In this document: positions 34,594-43,028 of the stretch, piece by piece
How the letters are laid out: every line of letters begins with the position of its first letter
Position numbering within the stretch: position 1 is the first letter of the stretch
Source of the DNA: Pseudarthrobacter oxydans
GTDB taxonomy: Bacteria; Actinomycetota; Actinomycetes; Actinomycetales; Micrococcaceae
Assembly: GCF_013314975.1 (NCBI RefSeq)
Contig: NZ_JABTYH010000001.1
Location: forward strand, 248,001 to 312,000
DNA length: 64,000 nucleotides
Direction of reading: 5' to 3'
Program-made: the position numbers and the translations under genes
Notes under the pieces: generated by a model
What the model was told of the DNA's origin: nothing
The model's database searches: none
Seen by the model: only the letters and a program-made list of their open reading frames with translations

Positions 34594-35394
34594 TCAGCCC
34601 TTGATGGCGGAGCTGCTGATACTGGCGACGAACCAGCGCTGGAAGACCAGGAAGACCGCCAGGACCGGGACGATGAACATCGTGCCGAAGGCAAGCACCT
34701 GTCCCCATTCGGGAGGCTGCTGGTTCTGGAAGATGCTGATCGCCAGCGGCAGCGGGCGGACGGTCGGGTCTGAGACCATCAGGACGGGCCACAGGTAGGA
34801 TCCCCACTGAGCCAGGAAGGTCAGGATGGCCACTGTGGCGAATGCCGGCTTGGTGATGGGGACGATGACTTGGAAGAACGTCCTGAACGGCCCGGCCCCG
34901 TCCAGCCTCGCGGCCTCTTCGATCTCGCCTGGGACGTCCAGGAAGAACGTGTAGAAGAGGAAGATCGAGAAGGCGTTGGCTATGAACGGGATCGCCTGGA
35001 TGACGACAGTGTCCCGCTGCCCCGAAAACATGTAGTACAAGGGAAGGGCGACGGCTTCGAACGGGATGATCGTCAGGATGATCACCAGCAGGAACAGCAC
35101 CTTCTTGCCGCGCCATTTCATCCTGGCGAACGAGTATGCCGCCATGGAATTCACGATCAGGCTGCCGGCAACCACGGCTGTGGTGACGATGATCGATACC
35201 AGGGCGAACTGGCCGAAGTGGCCGGTGGCATCTGAATTAAGGTGGTCGAAGACGCCGGCGTAGTTGTCGAAGGACAGGTTGGTTGGGACGAAGCCGCTCA
35301 GGCCGCTCAGGACCTCCGAGGATGGCCGGAAGCTGCCAACGATCAGGTAGTAGACGGGCAGGAAGAAGAACAGATCGACAACGGACGCTTCTAC
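34594..35394 (-). pseudogene. Sugar ABC permease (MalG/CUT1 type) missing its N-terminus
   Basis: The frame covers most of a MalG-type sugar permease: LPVYYLIVGSFRPSSEVLSG, several membrane helices, the cytoplasmic EAA loop EIEEAARLDGAGPFRTFFQVIVPITKP (which contacts the ATPase) and a normal C-terminus WFVASISSSAIKG. The region before EASVVDLFFFLP is absent: the frame hits TAG at 35395-35397 and no usable start lies upstream of GTG 35175, which is inside the protein. The N-terminus, and any partner permease and binding protein that should lie upstream, are replaced by a truncated TetR-like gene in the opposite direction. Non-functional as read. Confidence 0.8.
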
Positions 35395-35652
35395 CTAAAG
35401 GAAATGGTCTTCGGCGACCCGAATGAGCCGCGCCACAGCGAGGCGCTCTCCATCGTCGCGCAGACCGAGGAGGCCATCGCCGCGATACTGGACCGGGAAA
35501 AACCGGCCGGCGCCGGTGCGGCCGCGACTACTGCGCGCATCGTCTCGGCGATCATGTTCGTCAGCATGGCGGCAAGTGTGAACGCTGGACTGGAAGTTGA
35601 GGAACTGGTGCAGGACATCAGGACACAAATCAGCGTCCTGATAAGCCGCTGA
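35392..35652 (+). pseudogene. C-terminal fragment of a TetR-like regulator
   Basis: About 85 codons, from GRFYLKEMVFGDPNEP to VQDIRTQISVLISR, look like the helical C-terminal ligand domain of a TetR/AcrR-type regulator. No DNA-binding N-terminus precedes it; instead the frame runs into the reversed permease. The left limit is placed at the junction (about 35392) and is approximate. The TetR assignment rests on helix pattern only and is moderate. The fragment lies just upstream of the first LacI gene. Confidence 0.5.
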
Positions 35653-35755
35653 CGCCGCGGCACACTCGGTCTGGCCGGCGGACACTGTTCCATCGGCGCG
35701 AGGGTCGTGTTCTGCGGCGAAGTTCCGCAGCATCCAAGCCAGGCACCTGCCTGCC

Positions 35756-35775
35756 TCACACGAGTTAGGTATGCT
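35756..35775 (+). promoter_or_regulatory. Promoter with an operator-like site for the first LacI gene
   Basis: TCACACGAGTTAGG (35756-35769) matches the ACACGTGTTAGG operators at 36986-37030 in all but one or two bases. It runs directly into a good -10 box, TATGCT (35770-35775), 25 bp before the LacI ATG at 35801. This suggests autoregulation. No clear -35 box is seen. Confidence 0.55.
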
Positions 35776-35800
35776 AGGCCCAACAGCAAGGGGGCCCGGC

Positions 35801-36844
35801 ATGGTCAAACGTAAAGCCACGGCACTGGACGTGGCACGGCGGGCGGGCGTGTCCCGCAGTGCGGTATCACTGGTGCTCAACGGCAGGGCAACCGGCAACG
35901 TCACCGCAGAACGACAGGAGCGCGTGCTCCGCGCCGCGGCAGAGCTGGACTACACGCCCAACTCGGTTGCCCTCAGCCTGCGCAACCAGCAAACATCAAC
36001 GATCGGCATCATTACGGATGACATCGTCACCAGCCCCTTCGCCGGACGGCTGATCAGCGGCGCATCACGCACGGCCTTGGCCCGCGGATACATGGTCCTG
36101 GTGGTGGACACGGAACATGACAGGGCCCGCGAGAGCGCCGCGGCACAACAGCTCGTCCACCGGCAGGTAGACGGAATCATGTACGCCACCGGCAGCCTGC
36201 GCGAAATCACCGCTCCGCCGGCGATGCTTACCTTGCCGGCCATTCTGGCCAATTGCACGGATGACGCCTCCCAGCTCCAGTCGGTTATACCGGCAGAGGT
36301 TGAAGGTGGCCGGGCTGCGGCACAACTGCTGCTTGACCTCGGCCACCGCCGCATCACGCTGTTGACCGGAACCCTTAGCTCCCCTGCCGCCCCACAGCGC
36401 GAACAGGGTTACCGCGAGGCCATGGAAGAGGCGGGGATGGGCCGTGAACAGCAGCACGTCCACGCGACCGGATGGGACATCGACGAGGGCTACCGGGCAG
36501 CCTCTTCCGTGCTGGGCGGCAGGGACCGGCCGACGGCGATCATTTGCTCGAACGACAGGGTGGCCACCGGGGTACTGCTGTACGCCGCTGCCGCAGGACT
36601 GCGCGTACCGCAGGATCTCTCGGTGGTCGGCTATGACGACCAGCAGAACCTCGCCGCGAACCTGGTTCCCGCCCTGACCACCGTGGCACTTCCGCACGCT
36701 GAAATCGGAGCACTGGCCATGTCCACGCTGTTGGATGCGGTCGAAGGAAAGACCACGGCGAGGGAGGATTCGGAAGAGGGAACCGTCCATGTGCCCTGCC
36801 GGATCATCCCTCGGGCTTCCACCGCTGCCGTCCCGGCCGGCTAA
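35801..36844 (+). CDS. LacI-family repressor (first)
   Basis: A 347-residue LacI/GalR regulator. The helix-turn-helix is ATALDVARRAGVSRSAVSLVLNGR (about residues 5-28), followed by the hinge helix NSVALSLRNQ. The ligand-binding core has GIITDDI, TAIICSNDRVATGVLLYA and LSVVGYDDQQNL. Start ATG 35801 has AAGGGGG upstream. It lies just before the transport operon at 37044 in the same direction, and matching palindromes occur upstream of both, so it most likely represses that operon and itself. The inducer is probably a fructoside, judged by the downstream GH32 and fructokinase. Confidence 0.92.
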   Translation: MVKRKATALDVARRAGVSRSAVSLVLNGRATGNVTAERQERVLRAAAELDYTPNSVALSLRNQQTSTIGIITDDIVTSPFAGRLISGASRTALARGYMVLVVDTEHDRARESAAAQQLVHRQVDGIMYATGSLREITAPPAMLTLPAILANCTDDASQLQSVIPAEVEGGRAAAQLLLDLGHRRITLLTGTLSSPAAPQREQGYREAMEEAGMGREQQHVHATGWDIDEGYRAASSVLGGRDRPTAIICSNDRVATGVLLYAAAAGLRVPQDLSVVGYDDQQNLAANLVPALTTVALPHAEIGALAMSTLLDAVEGKTTAREDSEEGTVHVPCRIIPRASTAAVPAG

Positions 36845-36985
36845 CCCGGCGCTTCCACACCCGCTGGGCTGCTGAACCCGGCAGGAACGGCCACCCGCAG
36901 CCCAGGCCTGTCCACCCCTTTCCGCAAAGGGCCTGTCCTTGCTGCAGGTTAATCATCACGCCATAAGACTTGGGACCGACATCAC

Positions 36986-37030
36986 TTGACACGTGTTAGG
37001 TCGAATATCTACCCTACTTAACACGTGTTA
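36986..37030 (+). promoter_or_regulatory. Promoter and two LacI-type operators of the fructoside operon
   Basis: TTGACA at 36986-36991 is a consensus -35, and TACCCT (37010-37015, 18-bp spacer) a plausible -10. The near-palindrome TGACACGTGTTA (36987-36998) overlaps the -35, and the perfect 12-bp palindrome TAACACGTGTTA (37019-37030) lies just past the -10. Their centres are 32 bp apart. This layout fits repression by the adjacent LacI protein. Confidence 0.75.
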
Positions 37031-37043
37031 GGAGGAGCTGACA

Positions 37044-38504
37044 ATGACGTCTGAGAAGACACCGGGGCAACCCGACCCCTCGTTTGCGCCGCGGTCAGGC
37101 AACGGGATTTCACAATTCACGCGACGTTCCATGCTGGGCCTCACGGGACTAGCCGTCGCGGGAGCTACCGTGGGGGCCTGGCCCCGACTTACCGGGACTG
37201 ACATCCCGGGCCGTGGCAGCAATGCCCTGAACATCGCCATCCTTGGAACCGCTGCGGACGCCGCGGCCCGCCAGGGGCTGGTTCAGGCCTTTACCGCTGC
37301 CCACCCGGATATCCCGGTCCAGGTGCAAGCCATCCAGGGCGCGGACTGGAAGGATTTCTTTTCCAAGATCCTCACCATGGTGGCGGCCGGCACGCCGCCG
37401 GACGTCGTCTACGTGGCCACGGAGGGTGCCCAACTGTTCGCCGACAAGCTCGCCGAGCCGCTGGATGATTATGTCCGCCGGGACGCAGCCGACATGAGCG
37501 ACTACTTTGATGACGTTCATCCGAGCCTGCTGGAAGCCTTCATGTACCAGGGAAGCCTGTACCAGCTTCCGCTGGACTGGAACGCGGCGAACATGTACCT
37601 GAATACCACCACCTTCGCCCAGGCCGGCCTTGACCGGCCGAAGGACGACTGGACGCAGGATGACTTCAGCGCCACCCTCCGCGCCCTTCGGAAAGCGCGC
37701 CCGGCCGACTTCACCCCGTACTACTGGACCAACCGGCTTTTTGGCGGAGTAGTGCCATGGCTGTACGCCAACGACACCAGCTTCCTCACCGAGAGCAAGG
37801 CCTCCGGCGGGGACTGGCTGTGGGACCGCTTCTATCCCAAGGACCCTGCCCGGGCCACCCGCGGTGGCGGATATCAGTGGCTGGCTCCGAACGCCGAGGA
37901 CGGGCGGGTCATCGAGACCTTCGACTACCTGCGCGAGCTCGTGTCCGAAGGACTGGGCGTACGGCCTGAGTCCGGGGGCGGCAACGCCCTCGTTGGCTTG
38001 TTCGGGAACAACCGCATCGGCACCACGCCGGCGGGCGGCTACTGGGCGCAGGGCCTGCATGACGCCGGAATGACGGCCGATCAGTTCGATGTGCAGTTCT
38101 TCCCCCGCTGGCGGACGCAGCGGCACCAGTTCGGCGCTGCCGGCTATGCGATCATGCGCACGGCGAAGGATAAGGACGCAGCCTGGGAATGGGTGAAGTT
38201 CTGCTCCAGCCGCGAAGCGATGCAGCTGGCCATTCCCAAGCCGAACACCACTCCCACCCGCCGTTCGATGGTCAACGAGTCGTTTTACGCCGCCACCGGG
38301 CCCCGGCACTGGAAGGTCTTCTACGACACCCTCGACAGGTTCCCCACCTCCGGTCCGATCCCCGCGCCGCCGCAGCAGGCCGCCGTCGAAACTGCCCTGA
38401 TGAAAAACGTTTCCACCGCTGTCAGCGGCAGCTCCGCCGGCGTACGGACAGCGATGGGAACCCTGCAGCGGGATCTCGAACTGGCCCTCAGGAGGAACGC
38501 ATGA
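37044..38504 (+). CDS. Sugar ABC transporter substrate-binding protein (Tat-exported)
   Basis: A 486-residue family-1 solute-binding protein. The N-terminus has a twin-arginine signal (FTRRSMLGLTGLAVAGA, about residues 26-42), and no lipobox follows, so it is exported folded by Tat. The mature part shows the fold's characteristic blocks: LNIAILGTAADAAARQGLVQAFTAAHPDIPVQVQ, PPDVVYVATEGAQLFAD and WVKFCSSREAMQLA. It is the first gene of an operon with two permeases, GH32 and fructokinase, so its ligand is probably a fructosyl-sugar. Its stop overlaps the permease start (ATGA). Promoter and operators lie directly upstream. Confidence 0.92.
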   Translation: MTSEKTPGQPDPSFAPRSGNGISQFTRRSMLGLTGLAVAGATVGAWPRLTGTDIPGRGSNALNIAILGTAADAAARQGLVQAFTAAHPDIPVQVQAIQGADWKDFFSKILTMVAAGTPPDVVYVATEGAQLFADKLAEPLDDYVRRDAADMSDYFDDVHPSLLEAFMYQGSLYQLPLDWNAANMYLNTTTFAQAGLDRPKDDWTQDDFSATLRALRKARPADFTPYYWTNRLFGGVVPWLYANDTSFLTESKASGGDWLWDRFYPKDPARATRGGGYQWLAPNAEDGRVIETFDYLRELVSEGLGVRPESGGGNALVGLFGNNRIGTTPAGGYWAQGLHDAGMTADQFDVQFFPRWRTQRHQFGAAGYAIMRTAKDKDAAWEWVKFCSSREAMQLAIPKPNTTPTRRSMVNESFYAATGPRHWKVFYDTLDRFPTSGPIPAPPQQAAVETALMKNVSTAVSGSSAGVRTAMGTLQRDLELALRRNA

Positions 38505-39430
38505 CCACCACTTCCACTCCGCCACGCCACACCGTAAAACCACAGGCCGCGCGCCGCTCGTTCGTCGAGCGATGGCTGGCGATGATCTTCCTTGCCCCCA
38601 CGCTGCTGGGGATGGCCCTGTTCACCTTCCTGCCGATCATCGGCTCGCTGGTCCTGGCCTTCTTCCGCTGGGACATCATCTCAGCACCCGAGTTCGTCGG
38701 TTTCGCCAACTTCGCCTCCCTGGCCCAGGACCCCACCGTCCGCGTGTCCTTCCTGAACACCATCGTGTTCGTGGTGGTCGCGGTAATCCTTCAACTCGGC
38801 ATTGCACTCAGCCTGGCTTCCATGCTCCAGGCCAGGATGCCGTCCTGGCTCAGGGTATTCCTCCGTTCCACCTTCTTCTTTCCCCTGGTGCTGTCCGCCG
38901 CGTCGGTGTCCATCTTCATGCGCTACATGTTCAACGAACAGTTTGGCGTGGTGAACTGGCTCCTGTCCCTCATCGGCATTCCCGCAGTCCCGTGGTTGAC
39001 CAGTCCCGTCGCCTCCGCCGCCGTCGTCGTCCTGGTGTACGTCTGGCAGAACTTCGGGTTCTCCTTCCTCCTCTTCCTCGGAGCCCTGAGCAACATTCCG
39101 AAAGAACTGCACGAGGCAGCAAACCTGGACGGCGCCACAGGCTGGAAACAGTTCAGCAATGTCACCCTTCCGCTGATCAGCCCCACCGTGCTCGTCGCCT
39201 CCGTGATGGCGATCATCAGTGCCCTGCAGGTCTTCGACCAGCCCTACGTACTGACCAACGGCGGTCCAGGGGATTCCACCCGCACCGCCGTCATGGTGAT
39301 CTTTGAATCCGCCTTCCAGCAACTGGAATTCGGCGAAGCCTCGGCCATCGGCCTGGTACTGACGGTGCTGATCCTGGCCGTCACCGCCCTGCAATTCCGC
39401 CTCAGCCGCCGCTTCGTCTTCTACCAGTGA
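38501..39430 (+). CDS. Sugar ABC transporter permease (MalF type)
   Basis: A 309-residue inner-membrane permease with six predicted helices. The EAA loop that docks on the ATPase is ELHEAANLDGATGWKQFSNVTLPLISP (about residues 202-228). FTFLPIIGSLVLAFF and VWQNFGFSFLLFLGAL are typical MalF-like segments. GGAGG sits 7 bases before the ATG, and the start overlaps the SBP stop by four bases. It works with the MalG-type permease that follows. No ATPase gene is in this operon. Confidence 0.93.
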   Translation: MTTTSTPPRHTVKPQAARRSFVERWLAMIFLAPTLLGMALFTFLPIIGSLVLAFFRWDIISAPEFVGFANFASLAQDPTVRVSFLNTIVFVVVAVILQLGIALSLASMLQARMPSWLRVFLRSTFFFPLVLSAASVSIFMRYMFNEQFGVVNWLLSLIGIPAVPWLTSPVASAAVVVLVYVWQNFGFSFLLFLGALSNIPKELHEAANLDGATGWKQFSNVTLPLISPTVLVASVMAIISALQVFDQPYVLTNGGPGDSTRTAVMVIFESAFQQLEFGEASAIGLVLTVLILAVTALQFRLSRRFVFYQ

Positions 39431-39438
39431 GGTTCCTT

Positions 39439-40350
39439 ATGTCCAGCCAGACCCTGAACACAGGGACCAACGAGCATCCGGGTTCCACCGCCGGCACACC
39501 GGCCACCCCACGGCCCTACCGCAACCGCCGCCTGCCCGCCGCAGGAACCGTCGGCAGATACGCCGCGTTAGCGGTGGCTGCGGCGCTGACGCTCGGCCCC
39601 GTCCTGTGGACCCTGTCCACCTCGCTGCGAACGCCGTCGGAGTCGTTCAACCTGCCCCCGTCCTTCCTGCCCATCAACCCTGACTTCACCGCCTACCGGG
39701 AGGTGTTCAAGCAGATCAATGTCGGCCTCCTGGTCCTGAACAGCGCCCTGGTGACCGGGCTGATCGCGCTTGGCCAGATGGCCTCCGCCACTCTGGCCGG
39801 CTACGCCTTCGCCCGCCTGGACTTCCGGGGCAAGAACGCCATCTTCTCGCTGGTGCTGGCCACGATGATGGTTCCAGTGCAGGTCACCATCGTCCCCGTC
39901 TTCATGCTCATCCGTGGGATGGGTCTGTCCGATACCTTGCTGGCACTGATCCTGCCGGCCATTCCCACCGCCTTCGGCACGTTCCTGATGCGTCAGTATT
40001 TCCTTGGCCTGCCACATGATTTTGCGGAAGCGGCCGCCCTGGATGGTGCCGGACCGTGGCGGATCTTCCGTTCCGTCTACGTGCCGCTGGCCGTTCCGGG
40101 CATGGCCATCGTCGGGATCCTTGCCTTCAACTTCCACTGGAACGAGTTTTTCCGGCCACTGATCCTCACCATCAGCGAACAGAACTTCACCCTCCCCCTC
40201 GGCCTGGTCACGCTCCAAGGCAACCTCGGCACCGGGAGTATATCGGTGGTCCTCGCCGGCGTGATCCTGTCCATGCTGCCCGCCCTGGTGGTCTTTATCT
40301 TCGGACAACGCACCCTGCGCGAAGGCCTCACAGCCGGCGCGAGCAAATAA
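39439..40350 (+). CDS. Sugar ABC transporter permease (MalG type)
   Basis: A 303-residue permease with about six helices. The EAA loop is DFAEAAALDGAGPWRIFRSVYVPLAVPG. FARLDFRGKNAIFSLVLATMMVPVQV and the C-terminal RTLREGLTAGASK are typical of the MalG side of CUT1 transporters. The start is ATG 39439 with TGAGG upstream; a GTG four codons earlier (39427) overlapping the previous stop is the alternative. In actinobacteria such transporters often share one MsiK-like ATPase encoded elsewhere. Confidence 0.92.
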   Translation: MSSQTLNTGTNEHPGSTAGTPATPRPYRNRRLPAAGTVGRYAALAVAAALTLGPVLWTLSTSLRTPSESFNLPPSFLPINPDFTAYREVFKQINVGLLVLNSALVTGLIALGQMASATLAGYAFARLDFRGKNAIFSLVLATMMVPVQVTIVPVFMLIRGMGLSDTLLALILPAIPTAFGTFLMRQYFLGLPHDFAEAAALDGAGPWRIFRSVYVPLAVPGMAIVGILAFNFHWNEFFRPLILTISEQNFTLPLGLVTLQGNLGTGSISVVLAGVILSMLPALVVFIFGQRTLREGLTAGASK

Positions 40351-40373
40351 CACGTACTTCCAGAAGGAACCCC

Positions 40374-41891
40374 ATGGATACACTCACCCCGGCCAGTCCG
40401 GCAGCCACAACAGACAGCTACCGCCCCGCCCTGCACTACACCGCCAAGGACACCTGGCTCAACGATCCCAACGGCCTGATTTTCCACGGCGGCGTCTACC
40501 ACCTCTACTACCAGAACAACCCGCTGGGAAACGTTTGGGGCAACATGTCCTGGGGCCATGCCACGTCCACCGACTTGCTGACGTGGACCGAGCACCCCGT
40601 CGCCATCGCCTGCGACGAGAACGAAGACATCTTCTCCGGAAGCATCGTCCACGACCGTGACAACACCAGCGGCTTCGGCACCCCGTCGGTGGCTCCACTG
40701 GTGGCGATCTACACCAGCGCCTTCAAACCGGGCTCAACGCATGAGGGCGTCCAGGCCCAGTCCCTGGCCTACAGCCTCGACGGGGGCTACACCTGGATAA
40801 AACACACAGGCAACCCCGTACTTAGCCGTGCATCCGCCGAGTTCCGTGACCCCAAGGTCATCTGGTACGACGGCGGCGCGGACAGTTACTGGGTGATGGT
40901 CGCCGTCGAAGCCAAAGACTTCCAGGTGGTCCTCTACAAATCCCGAGACCTGAAGACCTGGGAACTGCTGAGCACTTTCGGCCCCGCGAACGCCACCGGC
41001 GGGGTCTGGGAATGCCCCGACCTTTTCCCGCTCCCGGTGGACGGCAACCCGGACAACCTCAAATGGGTCCTCACCGTCAACCTCAACCCCGGCGGTCCCA
41101 ACAACGGCTCAGCCGGCCAATACTTCATCGGCGACTTCGACGGAACCACGTTCACCTCCGCCAGCACGGTCACCGAAGGCACCCTGGAACCTGCCCGGCT
41201 CGGCGAGTACCAGTGGCTGGACTGGGGCCGGGACTACTACGCCGCCGTCTCCTTCAGCGACGCCCCGGACAACCGCCGCCTGATGATCGGCTGGATGAAC
41301 AACTGGGAATACGCCAACCACATCCCCACCGCACCCTGGCGCAGCCCCATGAGCCTCGCCCGCGAAGTTTCACTGCAGGCCAACAAAGGAAAACTGCACC
41401 TGGTCCAGCAGCCCGCGGGCGATTGGCATGCCCTGGCCGGCACGGAGCCGTTCAGCCTTTCCGGAACCACCATCCAGGACGGCGTGCAGGTCCTGGCGGG
41501 CGCGGCAGGCACGGTCCAGCGCATAGACGTCAGCTTCACTCCCGGAAGCGCGGAAGAATTCGGCCTCATCCTGCGCGGAGACGGCGCGAGGGGAACCCGT
41601 GTGGGCCTCCGGCCCGGGCAGGACACACTGCTCGTGGACCGTCGCGAATCCGGCAGAACAGACTTCCACGCATCCTTCAGCTCCATCGACACCGCTCCCA
41701 TCCTGGCAAAGCAGGGTACCTACGACCTCACCATTTACGTGGACCGCTGCTCCGTTGAAGTCTTCGCCCAGGACGGCCAGGTCACCATGACCGAACTGAT
41801 CTTCCCGGCGGAGACCAGTACCGACCTCGCCGTTTACGCCGTCGGCGGCGCGGCAACCATCAACAGCCTTCAGGTCACGCAGCTCGCGTAA
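40374..41891 (+). CDS. GH32 beta-fructosidase (levanase/invertase-like)
   Basis: A 505-residue GH32 enzyme. The nucleophile Asp 31 lies in TWLNDPNGL, the transition-state RDP at 158-160 (EFRDPKV), and the acid/base Glu 213 in WECPDLFPL. GHATSTDLLTW is also typical. The C-terminal ~150 residues form the family's beta-sandwich (VDRCSVEVFAQDGQV). No signal peptide is visible, so it cleaves imported fructosides such as sucrose, kestose or levan/inulin oligomers inside the cell. It is the fourth gene in the operon, 23 bp after the permease, with GAAGGA upstream, and is followed by fructokinase. Confidence 0.93.
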   Translation: MDTLTPASPAATTDSYRPALHYTAKDTWLNDPNGLIFHGGVYHLYYQNNPLGNVWGNMSWGHATSTDLLTWTEHPVAIACDENEDIFSGSIVHDRDNTSGFGTPSVAPLVAIYTSAFKPGSTHEGVQAQSLAYSLDGGYTWIKHTGNPVLSRASAEFRDPKVIWYDGGADSYWVMVAVEAKDFQVVLYKSRDLKTWELLSTFGPANATGGVWECPDLFPLPVDGNPDNLKWVLTVNLNPGGPNNGSAGQYFIGDFDGTTFTSASTVTEGTLEPARLGEYQWLDWGRDYYAAVSFSDAPDNRRLMIGWMNNWEYANHIPTAPWRSPMSLAREVSLQANKGKLHLVQQPAGDWHALAGTEPFSLSGTTIQDGVQVLAGAAGTVQRIDVSFTPGSAEEFGLILRGDGARGTRVGLRPGQDTLLVDRRESGRTDFHASFSSIDTAPILAKQGTYDLTIYVDRCSVEVFAQDGQVTMTELIFPAETSTDLAVYAVGGAATINSLQVTQLA

Positions 41892-41918
41892 GGCAGCACC
41901 CAAAGCAAGGAACAAGAC

Positions 41919-42873
41919 ATGCACAACAACGGCAAGCCCCACCCTCCCGGGCAGGTGCCGGACGTCGTCGTTATCGGGGAAGCCCTGATCGACGTCGTCA
42001 CCACCCCCGACGGCACCACAGAACACCCCGGCGGGTCACCGGCCAACGTGGCGTACGGCCTGGCCCCTGGGAGTGAGCACCGGGCTGCTTACTTCAATCG
42101 GAGCTGACCGCCGTGGTGAAGCACTTGAGGAGCACCTCACGGGCGCCGGCGTGGCGATCCTGCCCGGCTCCCGGTCGCAGGAGAGAACGTCGACGGCGAC
42201 CGCCACCATCGCGAGCGATGGCTCGGCGAGCTACGCCTTCGACATCGCCTGGGATGTGGAACCACCGGATCTTGCACATACTCCGCCCAGGATCGTCCAC
42301 ACGGGTTCGATTGCCAGTTTTCTGTCACCGGGCGCCGTCGGAGTCAAAGCTATGCTCGAGGAACTTCGCAGCGAGTGCATCATCACCTACGATCCCAACA
42401 TCAGGCCAGCCCTGCTCGGAACCCATGCCGAAGCACTGCACACTTTCGAGGAACTGGTGCAGCTCACCAGCGTCGTCAAACTCAGTGATGAGGACGCCGA
42501 ATGGCTTTACCCAAGAAAGGCCTTGGAGGAAACCGCAACACACATCCTGGATCTGGGAGCGGAGCTGGCTGTCATCACCAGGGGCTCAGCTGGCTCGTTG
42601 CTCGCCTCCTCCGCCACCACCCTCAGCATTCCAGCCGTGAAGACCCGCGTGGTTGACACCATCGGCGCCGGCGACTCCTACATGTCCGCCCTGATCCTCG
42701 GGCTCCTCACCCGCGGAACCGGCGGCCTGGCCCCTTCGGTCCTCGACCAGCTGGGATGCACGGCGGCCGCCGCGGCCGCAATCACCGTATCCCGGGCCGG
42801 CGCCCGGCCCCCGACCGAAGACGAACTCCGCACACAGCTTCAGTATCAGCCCCAGCTGAATTCGCACGCGTAA
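41919..42873 (+). pseudogene. PfkB-type fructokinase, frameshifted
   Basis: Two frames together encode a ~317-residue PfkB carbohydrate kinase, probably fructokinase. The first frame has DVVVIGEALIDVVTTPDG and GGSPANVAYGLA; the second picks up GVSTGLLTSIGADRRGEAL and ends with DTIGAGDSYMSALI (the ATP-binding GAGD motif with its catalytic Asp) and a normal C-terminus. The break lies at 42063-42072, where two bases appear to be missing between GLA and GVSTG. If the sequence is correct the kinase is dead. It is the last gene of the LacI-controlled operon and would phosphorylate fructose released by GH32. Confidence 0.82.
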
Positions 42874-42931
42874 CACGTACCCTTCACGCGGCGCCGCTGC
42901 GCACGCGACTTCACACCCGGAAATGTAACCC

Positions 42932-42991
42932 TTGACACAGTTCTAGTAACGCGCGTAACCTCTCTGTATGGGCAAGTAACGCGCGTTACTT
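42932..42991 (+). promoter_or_regulatory. Promoter and two palindromic operators of the second LacI gene
   Basis: TTGACA (42932-42937) with TAACCT (42956-42961, 18-bp spacer) forms a good promoter. GTAACGCGCGTAAC (42946-42959) lies between the boxes, and an 18-bp perfect palindrome AAGTAACGCGCGTTACTT covers 42974-42991. The core TAACGCGCGTTA is unlike the CACGTG core of the first operon, so it should bind a different regulator, most likely the LacI protein encoded from 43029. Confidence 0.75.
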
Positions 42992-43028
42992 ATCTGGCAA
43001 CCATCACCGATTACCACCGGAGCATTCA

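Noticed and set aside
35380-35400. Transposon insertion at the permease/TetR junction
   Set aside because: No transposase, terminal inverted repeat or target duplication was seen; a deletion or misjoin explains it better.
37149-38543. A 464-codon minus-strand frame opposite the Tat-exported SBP
   Set aside because: Shadow of a confidently recognised transporter protein.
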